NCBI RefSeq assembly: GCF_004801305.1
Contig: NZ_SSOD01000007.1
Location: forward strand, 62,001 to 126,000
Length of the DNA stretch: 64,000 nt
Source of the DNA: Pseudothauera rhizosphaerae
GTDB lineage: Bacteria; Pseudomonadota; Gammaproteobacteria; Burkholderiales; Rhodocyclaceae
Direction: 5' to 3'
Below, in pieces: positions 10,896 through 21,091 of this stretch. The notes under the pieces were generated by a model. It searched no databases. It had not been told where the DNA came from and saw nothing but the letters and a program-made list of their open reading frames with translations. Made by a program: the position numbers and the translations under genes. The number at the start of each line of letters is the position of its first letter. Within the stretch, counting starts at the first letter, position 1.

Positions 10896-11959
10896 GCGTC
10901 GGCGTCGTCCCGCGTGCCGGGCAGCGGCGCGAACAGCGCGTCCACGAACTCGCGCGCATGGAAGGGCTGCAGGTCGTCGATGCCCTCTCCCACGCCGATG
11001 AAGCGCAGCGGTTTCGGGCACTGGCGGGCGATGGCCGCCACCACGCCGCCCTTGGCTGTGCCGTCCAGCTTGGTCAACACCAGTCCGGTGACGCCGATGG
11101 CGCCATCGAAGGCCTTGACCTGGGCCAGCGCGTTCTGGCCGATGTTGGCGTCCAGCACCAGCAGCACCTCGTGCGGCCCGGAAGGCTCGGCCTTGGCGAT
11201 GACGCGGCGCACCTTGGCGATCTCTTCCATCAGGTGGAGCTGGGTCGGCAGCCGCCCGGCGGTGTCGGCCAGCACCACGTCGATCCCGCGCGCGCGCGCG
11301 GCGTTGATGGCGTCGAAGATCACCGCCGCGGCGTCCCCGCCTTCCTGGGCGATCACGGTGACGTCGTTGCGCTCGCCCCAGGCCATGAGCTGCTCCCGCG
11401 CCGCGGCGCGGAAGGTGTCGCCGGCCGCCAGCAGCACGCTCTTGCCCCGGGACTGGAAGTACTTCGCCAGCTTGCCGATGGAGGTGGTCTTGCCGGCGCC
11501 GTTGACGCCCGCGAGCATGATGATGAAGGGGCGGTGGCCTTCCACCTGCAGCGGTGCCTCCAGCGGTGCGACGATCTCCAGCAGGGATTCGGAGAGCGCC
11601 TGCTGGAGCTGGTCGGCCGTTTCCAGCTTGTCGCGCTTCCAGCGGCGGCGCAGTTCGTCGAGGAGGTGCTGGGTGGCGTCCACGCCGCAGTCGGCCATCA
11701 ACAGCGTGGTTTCCAGCTCTTCGAGCAGGTCCTCGTCGATCCTGCGGCGGCCGAACAGGCTCGCCAGCCCGCCGCCGAGCTGCTGGCGGGTGCGCGACAG
11801 GCCGGCCTTGAGACGCTCGGCCCACGACGCGCGAGGGGACGCAGCCTCGACGGGCGCGGGCACCGCCCCGGCCGGGACGGCCGCCGGCTCCGCCGCCGGG
11901 GCGGGCGTCTCGGCCGCCTCGGGCTTGCCGGACTTCTTCAGGAAACCAAACATGGGCAC
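10892..11959 (-). CDS. ftsY: Signal recognition particle receptor FtsY
   Basis: GTPase that docks the SRP-ribosome complex at the membrane for co-translational insertion. 355 residues. An Ala/Pro/Glu-rich N-terminal tail (about 1-45) replaces the longer acidic A domain of E. coli FtsY, followed by the N domain and the G domain with G1 GVNGAGKTTS, the DTAGRLPTQ switch and TKLDGTAKGG. First gene of the ftsYEX operon, divergent from the M16 peptidase genes; the 136 bases between them must hold both promoters. Confidence 0.96.
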   Translation of the reverse strand: MPMFGFLKKSGKPEAAETPAPAAEPAAVPAGAVPAPVEAASPRASWAERLKAGLSRTRQQLGGGLASLFGRRRIDEDLLEELETTLLMADCGVDATQHLLDELRRRWKRDKLETADQLQQALSESLLEIVAPLEAPLQVEGHRPFIIMLAGVNGAGKTTSIGKLAKYFQSRGKSVLLAAGDTFRAAAREQLMAWGERNDVTVIAQEGGDAAAVIFDAINAARARGIDVVLADTAGRLPTQLHLMEEIAKVRRVIAKAEPSGPHEVLLVLDANIGQNALAQVKAFDGAIGVTGLVLTKLDGTAKGGVVAAIARQCPKPLRFIGVGEGIDDLQPFHAREFVDALFAPLPGTRDDADA

Positions 11960-12095
11960 TCGGGTCAGATGGGGCGTTTGCGGCCGGGCGGGCGCATGAT
12001 CCCGGATGAGGCTATCATGCGGCGCCGGGCCGAATCCGGCGACCCGCGGGGGCCGCCGAAACCGTCGCGAATTCTACCAGATGCAGGACATCCCC

Positions 12096-13472
12096 ATGCT
12101 TCGCAAACCCCTTTCCGGACTGACCGCCGCACTGCTCACCGCGCTGGGCCTGATCTCCGCGCCGGCTGTCGCCAATCCCTTCGAAACCACGCTGGACAAT
12201 GGCTTAGAGGTCATCGTCAAGGAAGACCGCCGCGCGCCCTCGGTGGTGCACATGCTGTGGTACGGCATCGGCTCCATGGACGAGCCCGAAGGCGTCTCGG
12301 GCGTGGCCCACGTGCTGGAACACATGATGTTCAAGGGCACGAAGGAAGTCGGGCCGGGCGAGTTCAACAAGCGCGTGGCCGCCCTGGGCGGGCGCGACAA
12401 CGCCTTCACCAGCCGCGACTACACGGCCTACTTCCAGCAGGTCCCGCCCCAGCACCTGGGCGCGATGATGGCGCTGGAGGCCGACCGCATGGTGAATCTC
12501 GTCATCACCGACGAGGAGTTCGCCCGGGAGATCGAGGTGGTCAAGGAAGAGCGCCGCCTGCGCACCGACGACAAGCCCCGCGCGCTGGTGTACGAGCAGT
12601 TGATGGCCACCGCGCTGCAGGCCCATCCCTACCGCCGCCCGGTCATCGGCTGGATGACCGACCTGGAGACCATGCGCGCCGACGACGCCCGCGCCTGGTA
12701 CCGCAACTGGTACGCGCCCAACAACGCCCGGCTGGTGGTGGTGGGCGATGTGGACCACCGGGAAGTATTCGAACTGGCGCGCCGCCATTACGGCCCGATT
12801 TCCGCGCGCGAACTGCCCGCACGCCGCATCGCCGGCGAGCCCGAACCCCGCGGCCCGCGCCAGACCACGGTCAAGGCGCCGGCCGAACTGCCCTACGTGG
12901 CGCTGGCCTGGCACGCGCCGGCCCTGCGCGACCCCGTGGCCGACCGGGAGGCCTACGCCCTGGACATGCTCGCCGCCATCCTGTCCGGCTACGACGGCGC
13001 CCGCCTGCCGCGCCGCCTGGTGCGGGAGGAACGCCTGGCGGTGTCGGCCAGCGCCGGCTACGACGGCGCCGGGCGCGGCCCGGCCCTGTTCTACCTGGAC
13101 GGCGCGCCCGCCCCCGGCCGCGACAAGGCGGACCTGGAGGCGGCGCTGCACGCCGAGATCGCCCGCATCGCGAAGGATGGCGTGAATGCCGACGAGTTGC
13201 GCCGGGTCAAGGCGCAGGCCGTGGCCGCCGAGGTATACAAGCGCGACTCGTTGATGGGCCAGGCCATGGAGATCGGTTTCCTGGAGAGCGCGGGGCTGTC
13301 CTGGCGTGATGAGGCCCGGTTGCTGGAAGGTCTGCGCAGCGTGACCGCCGAGGAGGTGCAGGCGGTGGCACGCAAGGTGTTCAGCGACGTCTCGCTGACC
13401 ACCGCACACCTGGAGCCGCTGCCGCTCACGGAACAACGCCCCCGCCCCGCCCTGCCCGGAATGAGACACTGA
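12096..13472 (+). CDS. M16 family zinc metallopeptidase (catalytic subunit)
   Basis: Periplasmic zinc protease of the pitrilysin/M16 family, 458 residues. An N-terminal signal peptide (hydrophobic core to about residue 27, cleavage near AVA-NP) is followed by the inverted zinc motif HVLEH (His72, Glu75, His76) and the third ligand Glu near 151 in VVKEERR, at the expected 74-residue spacing. The start at 12096 is chosen because AGGA lies upstream and the signal peptide begins there; an in-frame ATG at 12081 adds five residues. Nine bases downstream lies a second M16 gene, so the two products probably form a heterodimer. Confidence 0.9.
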   Translation: MLRKPLSGLTAALLTALGLISAPAVANPFETTLDNGLEVIVKEDRRAPSVVHMLWYGIGSMDEPEGVSGVAHVLEHMMFKGTKEVGPGEFNKRVAALGGRDNAFTSRDYTAYFQQVPPQHLGAMMALEADRMVNLVITDEEFAREIEVVKEERRLRTDDKPRALVYEQLMATALQAHPYRRPVIGWMTDLETMRADDARAWYRNWYAPNNARLVVVGDVDHREVFELARRHYGPISARELPARRIAGEPEPRGPRQTTVKAPAELPYVALAWHAPALRDPVADREAYALDMLAAILSGYDGARLPRRLVREERLAVSASAGYDGAGRGPALFYLDGAPAPGRDKADLEAALHAEIARIAKDGVNADELRRVKAQAVAAEVYKRDSLMGQAMEIGFLESAGLSWRDEARLLEGLRSVTAEEVQAVARKVFSDVSLTTAHLEPLPLTEQRPRPALPGMRH

Positions 13473-13480
13473 GCGCCGCC

Positions 13481-14848
13481 ATGCCCATGACCCGCATCCG
13501 CTTCCTTCACGCCCTCGCCACCACGCTGTGCCTGTGCGCCGCCGCCGCGGCCCAGGCCGGGCCGCAGATCCAGCACTGGATCGCCGACACCGGCGCGCGC
13601 GTGTATTTCGTCGAGAGCCGCGCCCTGCCCATGGTGGACATTCAGGTGGATTTCGCCGCCGGCAGTGCCTTCGAGCCGGCCGGCAAGGCCGGCCTGGCGA
13701 GCCTCACCCGCGGCCTGCTCGACGCCGGCACCGCCACCCTGGACGAACAGGCCATCGCCGACCGCACGGCCGACATCGGCGCCCGCATCGGCGGCGGCGC
13801 GGACGACGACCGTGCCAGCCTGTCGGTGCGCACCCTGTCCGCCCCCGCCGAACGCGACGCCGCGGTGGCGCTCGGCGCCGAACTGCTGGCCCGCCCGGGC
13901 TTTCCCCAGGACGTGCTGGAGCGCGAACGGGCGCGCAGCATCGCCGGGCTGCGGGAGGCGCTGACCCAGCCGGGCAATCTCGCCGCGCGCAGTTTCTCGG
14001 GAGCGATCTACGGCGACCACCCCTACGGCCGGGTCACCACGGAGGAATCCTTGACCGCGATCACGCGGGACGACCTGGTGCGCTTCCACCGGGAGCACTA
14101 CGGCGCGCGACGTGCCAGCGTGGCCATCGTCGGCGACGTCTCCCGGGCCGAAGCCGCCGAGATCGCCCGGCGCCTGACCGCCGACCTGCCCCCGGGTGAA
14201 GCGCCCGCCCCGCTCGCCGCGCCGCAGCAGCCGGCGCGCCACACGGTGCGCGTGCCCCACCCCTCCGCCCAGGCCCACCTGCTGCTCGGCCTGCCGGGCA
14301 TGGCGCGGGAGGACCCGGACTACTACCCGCTGCTGGTGGGCAACTACGTGCTGGGCGGCGGGGGCTTCGTCTCGCGGCTGACCCGCGAGGTGCGCGAGAA
14401 GCGCGGCTACGCCTACAGCGTCTATAGCTATTTCTCGCCGCAATGGGTGGCCGGCCCGTTCCAGATCGGCCTGCAGACCCGCGGATCGCAGATCGACGCT
14501 GCCCTGGGCCTGGTGGAGAAAACGCTGGCGGCCTTCATCGCCGAGGGTCCGACCGAAGCCGAACTGCAGGCCGCCCGCGACAACATCGTCAACGGCTTCG
14601 GCCTGCGCCTGGATTCCAACAGCAAGATCCTGGGCTATGTGTCCATGATCGGCTTCTATGGTCTGCCGCTGGACTGGCTGGACGCCTACCCGCGCCACGT
14701 GGAGGAAGTCACCGCCGCCGCGGTGCGCGACGCCTTCGCCCGCCGGGTGCGCCCGGAGCACCTGGTCACGGTGGTGGTGGGCGGCGACGGCGACAACAAG
14801 GGCAACGGCAACGCGGCCGCTGCGCCGGCGACCGGACCGGCCCGGTGA
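13481..14848 (+). CDS. M16 family peptidase-like protein lacking the zinc motif (partner subunit)
   Basis: 455 residues with a clear signal peptide (cleavage near AQA-GP). The region where the HxxEH motif should be reads [10 protein letters not shown], so zinc ligands are missing. The C-terminal half keeps the substrate-binding Arg/Tyr motif ([17 protein letters not shown], about residues 305-321). This split of catalytic and non-catalytic chains is known for M16B pairs, so it probably completes the active site of the upstream protein. A low-complexity Gly/Asn/Ala tail ends the protein, and the stop overlaps rsmD as GTGA. Confidence 0.88.
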   Translation: MPMTRIRFLHALATTLCLCAAAAAQAGPQIQHWIADTGARVYFVESRALPMVDIQVDFAAGSAFEPAGKAGLASLTRGLLDAGTATLDEQAIADRTADIGARIGGGADDDRASLSVRTLSAPAERDAAVALGAELLARPGFPQDVLERERARSIAGLREALTQPGNLAARSFSGAIYGDHPYGRVTTEESLTAITRDDLVRFHREHYGARRASVAIVGDVSRAEAAEIARRLTADLPPGEAPAPLAAPQQPARHTVRVPHPSAQAHLLLGLPGMAREDPDYYPLLVGNYVLGGGGFVSRLTREVREKRGYAYSVYSYFSPQWVAGPFQIGLQTRGSQIDAALGLVEKTLAAFIAEGPTEAELQAARDNIVNGFGLRLDSNSKILGYVSMIGFYGLPLDWLDAYPRHVEEVTAAAVRDAFARRVRPEHLVTVVVGGDGDNKGNGNAAAAPATGPAR

Positions 14849-15384
14849 GCCGGGTCCGCATCGTCGGCGGGCAATGGCGCTCGCGCCAGCTCGAGGTGGC
14901 CCACGTCACCGGCCTGCGCCCCACCCCCGACCGCGTGCGGGAAACGCTGTTCAACTGGCTGGGGCAGGAGCTCGACGGCCTCCGCTGCCTGGACCTCTTC
15001 GCGGGCAGCGGCATCCTCGGCTTCGAGGCGGCCTCCCGCGGCGCGGCGCACGTCACCCTGGTGGAGCACGATCCGCGCGCCTTCGCCGCCCTGCAGCAGG
15101 CGGCAAAGACCCTACAGGCGGCGCAGGTGGAGTTGATTCGGGGCGATGCGGTAAAATTCGCCGCTTCGGCCACGGACAGGTTCGACGTCGTGTTTCTCGA
15201 CCCGCCCTACCACCGCGGCTGGCTGGAACGGATCGCGCCGCTGCTCGGCAGGATTCTCGAGCCGGATGGCTGGCTGTACGTCGAAGCCGAAGCGCCGCTG
15301 CGGGGACTCGGCGGCTGGTCCACGGTCAAACAGGGGCGCGCCGGACAGGTGCACTTTCATCTGATGCGGGGGAATGCAGCGTGA
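14845..15384 (+). CDS. rsmD: 16S rRNA (guanine966-N2)-methyltransferase RsmD
   Basis: 179-residue methyltransferase modifying 16S rRNA. Visible motifs are [11 protein letters not shown] and [16 protein letters not shown] at the N-terminus, the SAM-binding [13 protein letters not shown] and the catalytic FLDPPY. The GTG start overlaps the previous stop (GTGA), and the stop overlaps coaD in the same way. Linkage rsmD-coaD is common in proteobacteria. Confidence 0.94.
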   Translation: MSRVRIVGGQWRSRQLEVAHVTGLRPTPDRVRETLFNWLGQELDGLRCLDLFAGSGILGFEAASRGAAHVTLVEHDPRAFAALQQAAKTLQAAQVELIRGDAVKFAASATDRFDVVFLDPPYHRGWLERIAPLLGRILEPDGWLYVEAEAPLRGLGGWSTVKQGRAGQVHFHLMRGNAA

Positions 15385-15872
15385 GACACGGCAAGGTGGT
15401 TTACCCGGGCACCTTCGACCCGCTGACCCGCGGACACGAGGACATCGTGCGCCGTGCCGCGATGCTGTTCGACAAGGTGATCGTGGGCGTGGCGCGCAGC
15501 GCCGGCAAGGCGCCGATCTTCACCATGGAGGAAAGGGTGGAGATCGCGCGCGAGGTGCTGGCGCCCTTCCCCAACGTGACGGTGACCGGCTTCGACGGTC
15601 TGCTGATGGATTTTCTGCGTTCGCAGGATGCACGCCTGATCCTGCGCGGGCTGCGGGCGGTCTCGGACTTCGAGTACGAGTTCCAGATGGCGGGGATGAA
15701 CCGCAAGCTCTATCCGGACGTCGAGACGGTGTTCCTGACTCCGGCCGACGAATACATGTTCATCTCCGCCACGATGGTGCGCGAAATCGCCCGGTTGGGG
15801 GGCGACGTGAGCAAGTTCGTGCAGCCGGTCGTCAATGACCGGCTGCGCCTGAAATTGAAACCTGAGCAATAG
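15381..15872 (+). CDS. coaD: Phosphopantetheine adenylyltransferase
   Basis: Fourth step of coenzyme A biosynthesis: 4'-phosphopantetheine plus ATP gives dephospho-CoA. 163 residues with the nucleotidyltransferase signature [16 protein letters not shown], the substrate-binding [13 protein letters not shown] and the [11 protein letters not shown] motif. GTG start overlapping the rsmD stop. Two further CoA genes, coaX and coaE, lie about 35-38 kb downstream in this window. Confidence 0.96.
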   Translation: MRHGKVVYPGTFDPLTRGHEDIVRRAAMLFDKVIVGVARSAGKAPIFTMEERVEIAREVLAPFPNVTVTGFDGLLMDFLRSQDARLILRGLRAVSDFEYEFQMAGMNRKLYPDVETVFLTPADEYMFISATMVREIARLGGDVSKFVQPVVNDRLRLKLKPEQ

Positions 15873-15883
15873 TGAGGAAGTGA

Positions 15884-16138
<255 letters not shown>

Positions 16139-16157
16139 ACCAGCGGCGATGAACGAC

Positions 16158-16187
16158 ACGGGGGCGGGTCCTCGGACCCGCCCCCGT
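16158..16187. terminator. Strong hairpin between convergent genes, probable bidirectional terminator
   Basis: A perfect 13-base stem (ACGGGGGCGGGTC paired with its complement) closes a CTCG tetraloop between the ferredoxin stop and the stop of the convergent dynamin-like gene. The T-run is poor in both directions, so termination would rely on the very stable stem. Confidence 0.6.
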
Positions 16188-16215
16188 TCGTCTACGGCCG
16201 GACGCCCGCCGGCGC

Positions 16216-18189
16216 TCAGGCCACTTTCTCGTCGGCCGCTGCGGACACCCCGCCGCTCCCGGGGCGCGCGACGCCCAGTGCGCTGCGGATCGCCTCGGCC
16301 AGGCCATCCAGCTCGTCCATCTGGCGCAGCAACTGCACCTCGGCCTGCTTGAGCTCCTCCACCCGGTCTTCCAGCGTGTCGGTGGCCTGGTGGATGCGCT
16401 TGACGCTCTCCAGGCGGCGCTTGAGCTGCAACTGGTATTCGCGCACCTGGGTTTCCAGCGGCGACATCACCGCGCGCAGCCACTGCTCCACGTCCCGGTT
16501 GGCCAGTTCGAAGGTGCGCCGCGCCTGCAGCGCCACGGTTTCGAAGAACTTCTGCGTGAGCGTGTGCTTTTCGGTGGTGACCAGCACCAGCGCATTGTTG
16601 ATCTGGCGGTCGAAGGCTTTCTGCAGCCGGTCCAGCTCGCGCACGTAGCGGCGGGTGGAGAAGGCCTCGGGCGGCGTCAGCTTGAGGCCGTGCTCCACCG
16701 AGAAGCGCTTGTACATCGCCTCCAGCATGGTGGTGATTTCGGTGATCTCGTCGTTGGAGGCCTTGAAGTTGGCGCGCAGGCGGGCGAAGAAGCCTTCCAT
16801 GGCGTCCTTCAGCCCCTTGGAGAAGGTCGATTCGAGCATCTCCTCGCGGGTGCGCCGGGTTTCGTTGCGCAGGGTGTCCAGCCCCAGGTGGCCGAGCAGG
16901 TTGTTGGTCAGGTTGGTGAACACCGAGCGCACCGCGTAGTACTTCTGCAGCCCCTGCTCGAACTCGTCCTTCTCGGTGCGGATCTTGCGCATCATGTACT
17001 CGATGACGCTCTGGTTCTTGCCGCGCAGGTCGGTCAGTTCCTGCAACTGCTCGCGCAGGCCGGACAGGCGCGCCTCCAGCAGCGCCGATGCCTGGCCGGC
17101 GAGGTCCTCGGTCTCGCCCAGGGTGTTGTCGCGCACGATCTCCTGCTTGGTGGGCAGCAGATCCTCGGTGAGCGCCCGTTCCAGCGCCGGCAGGCGGCTG
17201 CGTTCGAGCAGGGCGGCGTCGCGGTTGATGCGGCCGACCAGCCCTTTCTGCGCCGACACCGGGAACACCGCGTTGCGGCCGACTTCCAGCGTGTCGGCCA
17301 CCGACGCCACCTGGCGGGTGATTTCGGCATCGATCCGGGCCTCGTCGCGCAGGCCGTCCCACAGGCCGTCGATCTTGTTGAGCACCACCAGCCGGCCCTT
17401 CTGCCGCCCCTGGCCGGCGTGCACGTACTCGCGCCACACGGCCATGTCGCTCTGCGTGACGCCGGTATCGGCGGCAAGGATGAACAGCACCGCATGGGCA
17501 TTGGGCAGCAGCGACAGGGTCAGTTCCGGCTCCGCACCGATGGCGTTGAGCCCCGGCGTGTCGAGGATCACCAGCCCCTGTTCGAGCAGCGGATGGGGAA
17601 ACTGGATCACCGCATGGCGCCAGCTCGGAATCTCCACCTGGCCATCCGCGCCCGGTTTCAGTCCTTTCTCGCCGCTCGGGTCGATGTGGAAGCCGTAGTT
17701 GCGTGCATCGTCCTGCGACACACGGGTGGTCTCGCCCACCCGCGACAGTGCCTGCTGCAGGCCGGCCGCCGAATCGGCCGGCAGCGGCGTGACTTCCCAC
17801 TCTTCCGGGAAGCGCTTGAGCTCGCTCACACCCGCGTGCGCGGCGCGGGTGGCGATCGGCAGCAGGCGGATCTCCGGGCGGTCGCCCTCGCTCCACTTGA
17901 GCTCGGTGGGGCACATGGTGGTGCGCCCCGCGCTCGACGGCAGGATGCGGTCGCCGAAATCGGCGAAGAAGATGGCGTTGATCAGTTCGGACTTGCCGCG
18001 GGAGAACTCGGCGACGAAGGCTACGGTGAGCTTGTCGTCGCGCAGGCGGTCGAGGATGTACTGCAGCCGCATGTCACCCTGCGCGTCGCCCACCTCGTTG
18101 CGCGACAGCCAGTTGCGCAACCGGCCCACGGCTTCGGCCGCTTCGGACCGCCAGCGCCCGTAGGCGGAAAACTGATCGACCAGGTTCAT
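16216..18189 (-). CDS. Dynamin-like GTPase
   Basis: 657-residue large GTPase of the bacterial dynamin superfamily. G1 is AEFSRGKSE (about 60-68), a candidate G2 Thr lies near 90, G3 is DTPGLNAIG (210-218) and G4 is NKID (271-274). The C-terminal part (about 350-640) is predicted helical and coiled coil, ending in a heptad-rich LKQAEVQLLRQMDELDGLAEAI segment; no transmembrane hairpin was recognised. Such proteins remodel or protect membranes, but no role is known for this one. The ATG at 18189 is the start from which conservation begins; the open frame upstream has no homology. The neighbours (ferredoxin, mutM) give no functional clue. Confidence 0.8.
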   Translation of the reverse strand: MNLVDQFSAYGRWRSEAAEAVGRLRNWLSRNEVGDAQGDMRLQYILDRLRDDKLTVAFVAEFSRGKSELINAIFFADFGDRILPSSAGRTTMCPTELKWSEGDRPEIRLLPIATRAAHAGVSELKRFPEEWEVTPLPADSAAGLQQALSRVGETTRVSQDDARNYGFHIDPSGEKGLKPGADGQVEIPSWRHAVIQFPHPLLEQGLVILDTPGLNAIGAEPELTLSLLPNAHAVLFILAADTGVTQSDMAVWREYVHAGQGRQKGRLVVLNKIDGLWDGLRDEARIDAEITRQVASVADTLEVGRNAVFPVSAQKGLVGRINRDAALLERSRLPALERALTEDLLPTKQEIVRDNTLGETEDLAGQASALLEARLSGLREQLQELTDLRGKNQSVIEYMMRKIRTEKDEFEQGLQKYYAVRSVFTNLTNNLLGHLGLDTLRNETRRTREEMLESTFSKGLKDAMEGFFARLRANFKASNDEITEITTMLEAMYKRFSVEHGLKLTPPEAFSTRRYVRELDRLQKAFDRQINNALVLVTTEKHTLTQKFFETVALQARRTFELANRDVEQWLRAVMSPLETQVREYQLQLKRRLESVKRIHQATDTLEDRVEELKQAEVQLLRQMDELDGLAEAIRSALGVARPGSGGVSAAADEKVA

Positions 18190-18293
18190 GTCATGCTCCG
18201 GACAGTCCGCGAATGCGGAACGTGAGATTTTTGGCACTTCGCTAGCATAGCGCCGAACCGCGGCGCATGCCATTCCATTGGATTCCGCAGGCT

Positions 18294-19115
18294 TCATCCG
18301 CGGCGCACCTGGCAGCGCGGGCAGAACCACGTGGAGCGCTGCGCGGTGACGAAACGGCGCACCGGCGTTCCGCACACCCGGCAGGGTTCGCCCTCGCGCC
18401 CATAGGCGAAGTACTGCTGCTGGAAGTATCCGGGGCGGCCGTCGCCACCGACGAAATCGCGCAGCGTGCTGCCGCCCGCGGCGATCGCCTCCGCCAGGGT
18501 CTCGCGCACGCTGGCGGCGAGCCGCTCGCAGCGCTGGCGGCCGAGCGCGCCGGCCGGTTCCAGCGGATGGATACGGGCGCGGAACAGGCTTTCCGAGGCG
18601 TAGATGTTGCCCACGCCGACCACGCGGTGCGCGTCCATCAGCGTGTGCTTGATGGGCTGGCGCAGGCCGCGCGTGGCGCGGAACAGCCAGGCGCCGTCGA
18701 AACCGTCGTCCAGCGGTTCCAGCCCGAGGGAGGCGAGCAGCGGATGAAACGCCGCGTCGCCGGCCTGCCACACCACCAGCCCGAAGCGCCGCGGGTCGCG
18801 CAGGCGCAGCGCGATTTCGCCGAACACGAAATCCACGTGGTCGTGCTTGTCCGGTGGCAGCGCGGCCGGCACCACCCGCAGGCTGCCGGACATGCCCAGA
18901 TGCACGATCACGCTGCCGTGTTCGAAGCCGAGCAGCAGGTACTTGGCACGCCGCCCCACGGTCTGCACGGCGTGTCCGACGAGGAGTTCAGGCAAATCCG
19001 CGGGCACCGGCAGGCGCAGGCTGGCATTGCGCACCACCAGCGCGCTCAGGGTGCGTCCTTCGACGTGGGGGCGGATGCCGCGGCGGGTGGTTTCGACTTC
19101 GGGCAGTTCGGGCAT
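18294..19115 (-). CDS. mutM: Formamidopyrimidine-DNA glycosylase
   Basis: Base-excision repair enzyme that removes 8-oxoguanine and formamidopyrimidines and nicks the abasic site. 273 residues. The mature N-terminus is [13 protein letters not shown] with catalytic Pro2 and Glu3, the conserved Lys in RRAKYLL is near residue 58, and the C-terminal zinc finger runs from CRVCGTPV to CPRCQ. The start must be the ATG at 19115 because Pro2 is the nucleophile. Divergent from the TPR/lolB operon. Confidence 0.97.
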   Translation of the reverse strand: MPELPEVETTRRGIRPHVEGRTLSALVVRNASLRLPVPADLPELLVGHAVQTVGRRAKYLLLGFEHGSVIVHLGMSGSLRVVPAALPPDKHDHVDFVFGEIALRLRDPRRFGLVVWQAGDAAFHPLLASLGLEPLDDGFDGAWLFRATRGLRQPIKHTLMDAHRVVGVGNIYASESLFRARIHPLEPAGALGRQRCERLAASVRETLAEAIAAGGSTLRDFVGGDGRPGYFQQQYFAYGREGEPCRVCGTPVRRFVTAQRSTWFCPRCQVRRG

Positions 19116-19351
19116 GGGTGGAGGTGGCGGTTGGAGGTGGCGATTCGATGGGGGCGGCCGCAGGGGCATGTCGTCCGGGAATCGGGCCGATGACGTCCGC
19201 GCTCTCGACTCGCCCCTCTCGACTGGTTAACATCGGGCGAACGCAATTCTAGTTCAAGCATCAAACCGGGCAACCTGCCGCCCGGGACGATGTGACGCCC
19301 CGCAAGGCGCATGCCCCAATCCCCCCCTCGAAGTCCTGCCGGACCGCGCCC

Positions 19352-21076
19352 ATGACCCCCTCTTCCCGCAACCTCGCCCGCTTCGCCCGGCGCCTCGGCC
19401 TCGCCCTGGCGCTCGTCCTGCCGCTCGCCGCCACGGCGCAGGAGGAACTGCCGGCAAGCGACGAGACGCCAGCCAACCTGCCCGCCCAGGAACTCACCGC
19501 GGAGACGCTGTACCAGTTCCTGCTCGCGGAGATTGCCGGCGCCCGCGGCGAACTGGGCCTGTCGGTGCAGGCCTATCTGGAAGTCGCCCGCCGCACGAAC
19601 GACCCGCGCATCGCGCGGCGCGCGGCCGAGATCGCGCTGTTCGCACGCAACTTCGAGGCGGCCATCGAGGCGGCGCGCATCTGGAACCGTGCCGATCCGT
19701 CCTCCGAGGAAGCGCGGCGGCTCCTCGCCGGCATGCTCGCCAGCGGCGGCGACCGCCTCGACGACGTGCAGATCCATTTCGCCCGCATCCTCGCCGAATC
19801 GCCCGAACGCCTGGGACCGAACCTGATGGCGCTCAACCGCGCGCTGGCGCGGATTTCCGACAAGCAGACGGTGCTGCGCATCGTCGAACGGCTCACCGAA
19901 CCCTATCTCGACCATCCCGAGGCGCACTACGCGCGCGCCCAGGCCGCCGCCGTCGCGCAGGACACGGAGGAGGCGCTGGCGGCCATCGACGGCGCGCTGG
20001 AAGTGCATCCCGACTGGGAGCCCGCGGTGCTGATGAAGGCCCAGTTGCTGCAACAGGCCAACGACAACCGCGCCGCGGCCGTGCTGATCGACGACTACCT
20101 CGTCCGCCATCCGGACAGCCGCAACGCCCGCCTGCTGCACGCCCGCCTGATGGTCGCGCTGCAGCAGTTCGACGCCGCACGCGCAGAGTTCCAGCAACTG
20201 CTCCAGGACGCGCCCGGCGACCGCGACCTGCTCTACGCCGTGGGACTGCTTTCGGCCCAACTGGAGGACTTCGACCAGGCCGAACGCCTGTTCAACGAGG
20301 CACTCGCCGCCGGCCACCCGGAGGCCGACACCATCCGCCTGAACCTCGCGCAGATCGCCGAGCGCCGCAACGACCTGGACGGCGCGCTGGCCCATTACCG
20401 CAGCGTCGGCAGTGGTCCGCACGCGGTGCAGGCACGGGTACGGGCGGCGCAGCTGCTCGCCCGCCACGGTAGGCTCGACGAGGGCCGCGGCTGGCTGCAC
20501 GCCGCCGAGGCCGATGCCGAAACGCGCAAGCGCCTGCTGCTGGCGGAAACGCAGTTGCTGCGCGACGCGGAGCAGCCCGCAGCCGCCTTCAACCTGCTCG
20601 ATGAAGGGCTGCGCCGCAGCCCGGACGACACCGACCTGCTGTACGAATCGGCCATGCTCGCCGAGCGCCTGGAGCGCCTCGAAGTCATGGAGTCGCGCCT
20701 GCGCAAGCTGATCGCCCTCGACCCCGACCACGCCCATGCCTACAACGCCCTCGGCTACTCGCTGGCCGACCGCGGCCTGCGTCTGGACGAGGCCGAAAAC
20801 CTGATCGGACGCGCGCTGGAGCTTTCCCCCGACGACCCCTTCATCCTCGACAGCATGGGCTGGGTGCGCTTCCGCCGCGGCGCGGCGGCCGACGCGCTGG
20901 ACCACCTGGAGCGCGCCTACGCCATCCGCGCCGACCCCGAGATCGCCGCGCACCTGGGCGAAGTGCTGTGGTCCCTCGACCGCCAGACGGAAGCCCGGAA
21001 GATCTGGGACGAGGCGCTCGCCGCCCACCCCGGCCACCGCGGGCTGCAGGACACCATCGACCGCCTGCGCCGCTGA
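19352..21076 (+). CDS. Secreted tetratricopeptide-repeat protein
   Basis: 574 residues with an N-terminal signal peptide (core LGLALALVLPLAATAQ) followed by repeated TPR units across most of the chain; the clearest are near the C-terminus (HAYNALGYSLADRGLRLDEAENLI and the following unit). It is located just before lolB, an arrangement common in betaproteobacteria, and may be a periplasmic or outer-membrane scaffold. No enzymatic motif is visible. Promoter elements should lie in the 236-base divergent gap with mutM, where no operator was recognised. Confidence 0.85.
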   Translation: MTPSSRNLARFARRLGLALALVLPLAATAQEELPASDETPANLPAQELTAETLYQFLLAEIAGARGELGLSVQAYLEVARRTNDPRIARRAAEIALFARNFEAAIEAARIWNRADPSSEEARRLLAGMLASGGDRLDDVQIHFARILAESPERLGPNLMALNRALARISDKQTVLRIVERLTEPYLDHPEAHYARAQAAAVAQDTEEALAAIDGALEVHPDWEPAVLMKAQLLQQANDNRAAAVLIDDYLVRHPDSRNARLLHARLMVALQQFDAARAEFQQLLQDAPGDRDLLYAVGLLSAQLEDFDQAERLFNEALAAGHPEADTIRLNLAQIAERRNDLDGALAHYRSVGSGPHAVQARVRAAQLLARHGRLDEGRGWLHAAEADAETRKRLLLAETQLLRDAEQPAAAFNLLDEGLRRSPDDTDLLYESAMLAERLERLEVMESRLRKLIALDPDHAHAYNALGYSLADRGLRLDEAENLIGRALELSPDDPFILDSMGWVRFRRGAAADALDHLERAYAIRADPEIAAHLGEVLWSLDRQTEARKIWDEALAAHPGHRGLQDTIDRLRR

Positions 21077-21091
21077 AGCCCCCGGAAACCC

